A stretch of DNA of 30,624 nucleotides from an uncultured Aggregatibacter sp. (GTDB lineage Bacteria > Pseudomonadota > Gammaproteobacteria > Enterobacterales > Pasteurellaceae): assembly GCF_901873365.1 (NCBI RefSeq), contig NZ_CABFLM010000052.1, positions 1 to 30,624 of the forward strand, in the 5' to 3' direction. The position numbers were made by a program, and so were the translations under genes. Every line of letters starts with the position of its first letter. Positions within the stretch are counted from its first letter, which is position 1. Under the pieces are notes generated by a model. The model did not search any database and was not told where the DNA came from. It saw only the letters and a list, made by a program, of their open reading frames with translations. This document shows, piece after piece, positions 27,295-30,624 of this stretch.

Positions 27295-28463
27295 TGATAA
27301 CACCGCCGTTAAATCCGTTGCTGTTACCACCATTGAGTTTATACATTCACATTCCGTGGTGTGTGCAGAAATGCCCGTACTGCGATTTCAATTCGCATGC
27401 ACAAAAAGGTGCCATTCCCGAACAAGAGTATGTGCGCCATTTACTTGCTGATTTAGCAGCGGATTTATCGCGTTATCAGGAAAGCATCCAACAGCGTCCG
27501 CTGCATTCGATTTTTATCGGTGGCGGCACACCAAGCCTGTTTAGCGCAGAAAATATCGCGTTTTTATTACATCAAATCGAGCAACGCATTCCTTTTGCAC
27601 CTCATATTGAAATTACCCTCGAAGCCAATCCCGGTACGGCTGAAGCCGAGCGTTTTTTAGGTTATGTACAAGCCGGCATCACTCGTATTTCTATGGGCAT
27701 TCAAAGTTTTTCTGATGAAAAATTGCAAAAATTGGGGCGTATTCATAATGCTGCGGAGGCGAAAAGTGCGGTAGGTTTTGCCCGTGTTTCTCCTCTGTGC
27801 AGTTTTAATTTGGATTTAATGCACGGTTTACCCAACCAAACCTTAAACGAAGCCTTAGATGATTTACGCCAAGCCATAGAACTGGCACCGCCACATTTGT
27901 CTTGGTATCAGCTCACCATCGAGCCGAATACGATGTTTGCCTACAGACCACCGAAACTGCCTGATGACGATGAATTGTGGGATATTTTTGAGCAAGGCCA
28001 TCAGTTATTAACGGCTGCCGGCTATCAACAATATGAAACTTCAGCCTACGCCAAACCAGGCTTTCAGTGCCAACACAATTTAAATTACTGGCGCTTCGGC
28101 GATTATCTTGCCATTGGTTGCGGTGCACACGGCAAACTCAGTTTTCCAAACGGCCAGATTTTACGTTACAGCAAAACCAAACACCCGAAAGGCTACATGC
28201 GCGGCGAATATTTATATGAAGAACGGGACGTCAGCACTGAAGATCGCCCTTTTGAATTCTTTATGAGCCGTTTCCGCTTGTTGGAAGCCGTGCCAAAAAA
28301 CGAATTTGAACAATTTACCGGCTTGCCGTTAAGTTCGGTAGAGAACACAATGGCTTGGGCGCAGGATCAAAAATTCATCACGGAAACCGACCGCACTTGG
28401 CAGGTTACCGAGCACGGTAAACTGTTTTTAAACGAATTATTAGAAGGCTTTTTGCCCGAATAA
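27294..28463 (+). CDS. hemW: Heme chaperone HemW (radical SAM)
   Basis: 389 residues. The radical SAM 4Fe-4S motif CVQKCPYC gives C23, C27 and C30, followed by the GGGTPS SAM-binding loop and a C-terminal HemN-like domain. HemW resembles oxygen-independent coproporphyrinogen oxidase but lacks its extra cysteine. Family members bind haem and deliver it to respiratory proteins; older annotation calls it HemN-like. It overlaps ybjQ by one base and has no strong ribosome-binding site, so it is probably translationally coupled. Two USS cores lie inside (27764, 28390). Confidence 0.95.
   Translation: MITPPLNPLLLPPLSLYIHIPWCVQKCPYCDFNSHAQKGAIPEQEYVRHLLADLAADLSRYQESIQQRPLHSIFIGGGTPSLFSAENIAFLLHQIEQRIPFAPHIEITLEANPGTAEAERFLGYVQAGITRISMGIQSFSDEKLQKLGRIHNAAEAKSAVGFARVSPLCSFNLDLMHGLPNQTLNEALDDLRQAIELAPPHLSWYQLTIEPNTMFAYRPPKLPDDDELWDIFEQGHQLLTAAGYQQYETSAYAKPGFQCQHNLNYWRFGDYLAIGCGAHGKLSFPNGQILRYSKTKHPKGYMRGEYLYEERDVSTEDRPFEFFMSRFRLLEAVPKNEFEQFTGLPLSSVENTMAWAQDQKFITETDRTWQVTEHGKLFLNELLEGFLPE
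27764..27772 (+). repeat. DNA uptake signal sequence core (USS)
   Basis: Exact AAGTGCGGT with AA before and AGGTTTTG after, inside hemW. Confidence 0.8.
28390..28398 (-). repeat. DNA uptake signal sequence core (USS)
   Basis: Exact ACCGCACTT inside the 3' end of hemW. Confidence 0.75.
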
Positions 28464-28501
28464 CACATCTCTACTTGTTTATGCCCGGGAAACTGATTAA
28501 A

Positions 28502-28539
28502 GTAAACGCAATCGTTTACGCGATGTTTTAGCGTAATAT
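28502..28539 (+). promoter_or_regulatory. rpiA promoter region with operator-like palindrome
   Basis: Inverted repeat GTAAACG-CAAT-CGTTTAC (28502-28519) lies over the -35 position of a -10 TAATAT (28534-28539), 20 bp before the rpiA start. Read in another register, ACGCAATCGTTTACGC (28506-28521) agrees with the PurR operator consensus at 13 of 16 positions. Either way a repressor here would block transcription. The regulator is not identified. Confidence 0.5.
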
Positions 28540-28559
28540 TCAGATGTTAAGGAGAAAAA

Positions 28560-29216
28560 ATGAATCAACTTGAAATGAAAAAAATCGCCGCGCAAGCGGC
28601 TTTGCAATTTGTGAAGCCGGATATGATCGTGGGCGTGGGCAGTGGTTCCACTGTGAATTGTTTTATTGAAGCGCTTGGCTCAATGAAAGATGAAATCAAA
28701 GGTGCTGTAGCAGCCTCCAAAAATTCGGAAGAATTACTGAAAAAACATGGTATTGAAGTATTTAGTGCAAATGATGTGGCAGGCTTAGATATTTATGTGG
28801 ATGGCGCGGATGAAATCAATCCACAAAAAATGATGATCAAAGGCGGCGGTGCGGCGTTGACACGTGAAAAAATTGTGGCTGCATTGGCAAAAAATTTCAT
28901 CTGCATCGTGGATAGCAGCAAACAAGTGGATGTGTTAGGCTCAACTTTCCCGTTACCGATTGAAGTTATTCCAATGGCGCGTTCGCAAGTGGCTCGTAAA
29001 TTAGTCACACTTGGTGGCACACCGGAATACCGCGAAGGCGTCGTAACCGATAACGGCAACATCATTTTAGACGTACATAATTTTGCCATTATGAATCCGG
29101 TGGAAATGGAAAAAGAATTAAATAACATTGCAGGTGTCGTGACTAATGGCGTGTTCGCTTTACGCCCGGCAGATACTGTCATTGTCGGCACACCGGACGG
29201 TGCAAAAATCATTTAA
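28560..29216 (+). CDS. rpiA: Ribose-5-phosphate isomerase A
   Basis: 218 residues; interconverts ribose 5-phosphate and ribulose 5-phosphate in the pentose phosphate pathway, supplying PRPP and nucleotide synthesis. Motifs are GVGSGST (25-31), VDGADEINP, KGGGAALTREKIVA with its catalytic Glu, and the C-terminal PADTVIVGTPDGAKII. Length equals E. coli RpiA (219). AAGGAGAA precedes the ATG. serA follows within 18 bp, the common rpiA-serA pairing. Confidence 0.98.
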   Translation: MNQLEMKKIAAQAALQFVKPDMIVGVGSGSTVNCFIEALGSMKDEIKGAVAASKNSEELLKKHGIEVFSANDVAGLDIYVDGADEINPQKMMIKGGGAALTREKIVAALAKNFICIVDSSKQVDVLGSTFPLPIEVIPMARSQVARKLVTLGGTPEYREGVVTDNGNIILDVHNFAIMNPVEMEKELNNIAGVVTNGVFALRPADTVIVGTPDGAKII

Positions 29217-29234
29217 ACATCATTGGAGAGAAAT

Positions 29235-30467
29235 ATGACATCAAAAGTTTCATTAGATAAAAATAAAATCAAATTTGTGTTGTTGGAGGGCGTTCACCAA
29301 AGCGCCTTAGACACGTTGCACGCCGCGGGTTACACCAACATTGATTACTACAAAAAAGCATTGGACGGCGATGAACTCAAAGAAGCCATCAAAGATGCCC
29401 ACTTTATCGGCCTACGCTCCCGTACGCATTTAACCGAAGAAATGATTGCGGCCGCACCGAAATTGATCGCCATCGGTTGTTTCTGTATCGGCACCAACCA
29501 AGTGGATTTAAATGCAGCAAAAGCCCGTGGCATTCCTGTCTTTAACGCACCGTTCTCCAATACGCGTTCTGTGGCGGAATTAGTGTTAGGTGAAATCCTA
29601 TTATTAATGCGTAACATTCCGCAAGCCAATGCAGAAGTGCACCGTGGTTTATGGAATAAGTCAGCTGTGGGTTCACACGAAGTGCGTGGTAAAAAATTAG
29701 GGATTGTGGGCTACGGCCATATTGGTTCACAACTTAGTATTATTGCTGAATCCTTGGGCATGGATGTGCATTTCTACGACATTGAAAACAAACTTCCTCT
29801 TGGCAACGCCAAACAAGTGCGTAGTTTGGAAGAATTGCTCGGTTCTTGCGATGTCATTTCCCTGCATGTCCCTGAATTGCCATCTACCCGCAATTTAATC
29901 AGTGCAGAACGTATTGCCCAATTAAAACAAGATGCCATTTTAATTAACGCAGCACGTGGTACTGTGGTGGACATTGATGCATTAGCTAAGGCGTTAGAAG
30001 AAGGCAAATTACATGGTGCAGCTATTGACGTATTCCCGAAAGAACCGGCATCCATTAACGAGGAATTTGTTTCACCATTGCGCAAATTCGATAATGTGAT
30101 CTTAACGCCGCACATCGGTGGTTCTACCGCTGAAGCACAAGAAAATATTGGATTTGAAGTCGCCGGTAAATTTGTGAAATATTCCGACAATGGCTCAACT
30201 TTGTCTTCCGTTAACTTCCCGGAAGTGTCTCTACCGGAACATGAAGGCTCCAAACGCTTGTTGCACATTCACGAAAACCGCCCGGGTATCTTGACTAAAA
30301 TCAACCAAATTTTCGTTGAAGCTAATGTCAATATCGCTGCGCAATATTTACAGACAGATCCGAAAATCGGCTATGTGGTAATTGATGTGGAAACCGATGA
30401 TTCCGCACCATTGATCGATAAATTGCGTCATATTGAGGGCACAATTCGCACGCGGATCTTGTTTTAA
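29235..30467 (+). CDS. serA: D-3-phosphoglycerate dehydrogenase
   Basis: 410 residues, the same length as E. coli SerA; first step of serine synthesis. The NAD fold carries GYGHIG (159-164), the catalytic set is R241, E270 and H293 (TPHIGGS), and an ACT domain (about 340-410; HENRPGILTKINQIF) gives feedback control by serine in the family. I chose the ATG at 29235, which follows GGAGAG; an in-frame codon at 29223 would place the start on the ribosome-binding site. It is probably co-transcribed with rpiA and ends at an intrinsic terminator. Confidence 0.98.
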   Translation: MTSKVSLDKNKIKFVLLEGVHQSALDTLHAAGYTNIDYYKKALDGDELKEAIKDAHFIGLRSRTHLTEEMIAAAPKLIAIGCFCIGTNQVDLNAAKARGIPVFNAPFSNTRSVAELVLGEILLLMRNIPQANAEVHRGLWNKSAVGSHEVRGKKLGIVGYGHIGSQLSIIAESLGMDVHFYDIENKLPLGNAKQVRSLEELLGSCDVISLHVPELPSTRNLISAERIAQLKQDAILINAARGTVVDIDALAKALEEGKLHGAAIDVFPKEPASINEEFVSPLRKFDNVILTPHIGGSTAEAQENIGFEVAGKFVKYSDNGSTLSSVNFPEVSLPEHEGSKRLLHIHENRPGILTKINQIFVEANVNIAAQYLQTDPKIGYVVIDVETDDSAPLIDKLRHIEGTIRTRILF

Positions 30468-30479
30468 CGAAAAAATAAC

Positions 30480-30507
30480 AATCCGCACATAAAACGTGCG
30501 GTTTTTA
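30480..30507 (+). terminator. Intrinsic terminator after serA
   Basis: CCGCAC (30483-30488) / GTGCGG (30496-30501) followed by TTTTT. The stem resembles but is not an exact USS pair. Confidence 0.85.
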
Positions 30508-30530
30508 GGCTCCCCTATAAGGGCCTATAC

Positions 30531-30557
30531 TTCACAAGCCCTAAAGAGGCTTGTGAA
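30531..30557. other. Strong hairpin in the region after serA
   Basis: Perfect 10-bp stem TTCACAAGCC / GGCTTGTGAA with a seven-base loop, ending AAAAC. A weaker TAGG/CCTA and CCC/GGG structure precedes it (30506-30527). No gene is visible between serA and the window end. Confidence 0.6.
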
Positions 30558-30605
30558 AACCGGTCACCGTGTTTATTTTCATATCACTATTTTAGTGAAT
30601 CGTAG

Positions 30606-30623
30606 CGTGCAACTTGTTGCACG
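30606..30623. repeat. REP-like hairpin element with CTTG loop, second copy
   Basis: CGTGCAA / TTGCACG closing a CTTG loop. It has the same stem length, loop and flanks (AG before, A after) as the element at 23401-23418, but the innermost pair is swapped (A-T for T-A). The window ends one base later, so an outer stem cannot be judged. Confidence 0.65.
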
Positions 30624-30624
30624 A

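Noticed and set aside
28793..29212. 139-codon minus-strand open frame inside rpiA
   Set aside because: Antisense to rpiA, no ribosome-binding site, shadow-type composition.
29774..30268. 164-codon minus-strand open frame inside serA
   Set aside because: It is antisense to a strongly conserved gene and has low-complexity Ser/Thr/Pro-rich composition typical of shadow frames.

Overview
The window looks like a chromosome segment of a Pasteurellaceae bacterium, most likely a Haemophilus or Aggregatibacter relative. Three things point there. Seventeen exact copies of the Haemophilus-type DNA uptake core AAGTGCGGT are scattered on both strands. The protein content and local gene orders (cmk-rpsA-ihfB-lapAB-pyrF-yciH, recN/nadK/grpE, infC-rpmI-rplT, yciC-yciB-yciA-yciI, hemW-rpiA-serA) are those of Haemophilus-like genomes. 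An H. influenzae-like Sxy/TfoX competence regulator and a ComEA protein are also present. The species cannot be fixed from the sequence alone.

Layout. Positions 1-211 hold the leader and two tandem promoters of an rRNA operon that leaves the window leftward; the first six bases of 16S rRNA are the window edge. From about 398 to 6672 runs a plus-strand housekeeping block: VirK-like protein, cmk, rpsA, ihfB, lapA, lapB, pyrF, yciH. From 6893 to 14045 lies an accessory sugar cassette: a minus-strand operon malQ-glgP (fused), mapP-like phosphatase and PTS EIIBC, with a divergent GntR/UTRA regulator. From 14203 to 17572 are recN (with a LexA box) and nadK on minus, and grpE (with a heat-shock-like promoter) on plus. 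At 17681-17890 is an orphan 5S rRNA with its own promoter, followed by sxy/tfoX with a structured leader. Next come infC (non-AUG start), rpmI, rplT and the minus-strand ABC-F gene ettA. The region 22164-22606 has no protein gene but holds the ettA promoter, a minus-strand terminator and an FNR-like site, which together suggest a small RNA. Positions 22607-30467 carry a DUF1007 protein, yciC, yciB, yciA, yciI, comEA (with a CRP-S site), rdgB, ybjQ, hemW, rpiA and serA, ending in terminators and hairpin repeats.

The most interesting system is the sugar cassette. Its parts fit a route described in enterococci: PTS uptake makes maltose 6'-phosphate, a MapP-type phosphatase removes the phosphate, and free maltose enters metabolism. 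Here MalQ and GlgP would take over from maltose. The proteins resemble streptococcal types, the 7.2-kb block has no uptake sequence inside but one at each edge, and malQ and glgP are joined into one 1257-codon frame that reads through what looks like the old glgP ribosome-binding site. A CRP site lies between the operon and its regulator. Other leads are the candidate FNR-linked small RNA, the orphan 5S gene, co-varying hairpin repeats, and the sxy leader and comEA CRP-S site, which tie the window to natural transformation.
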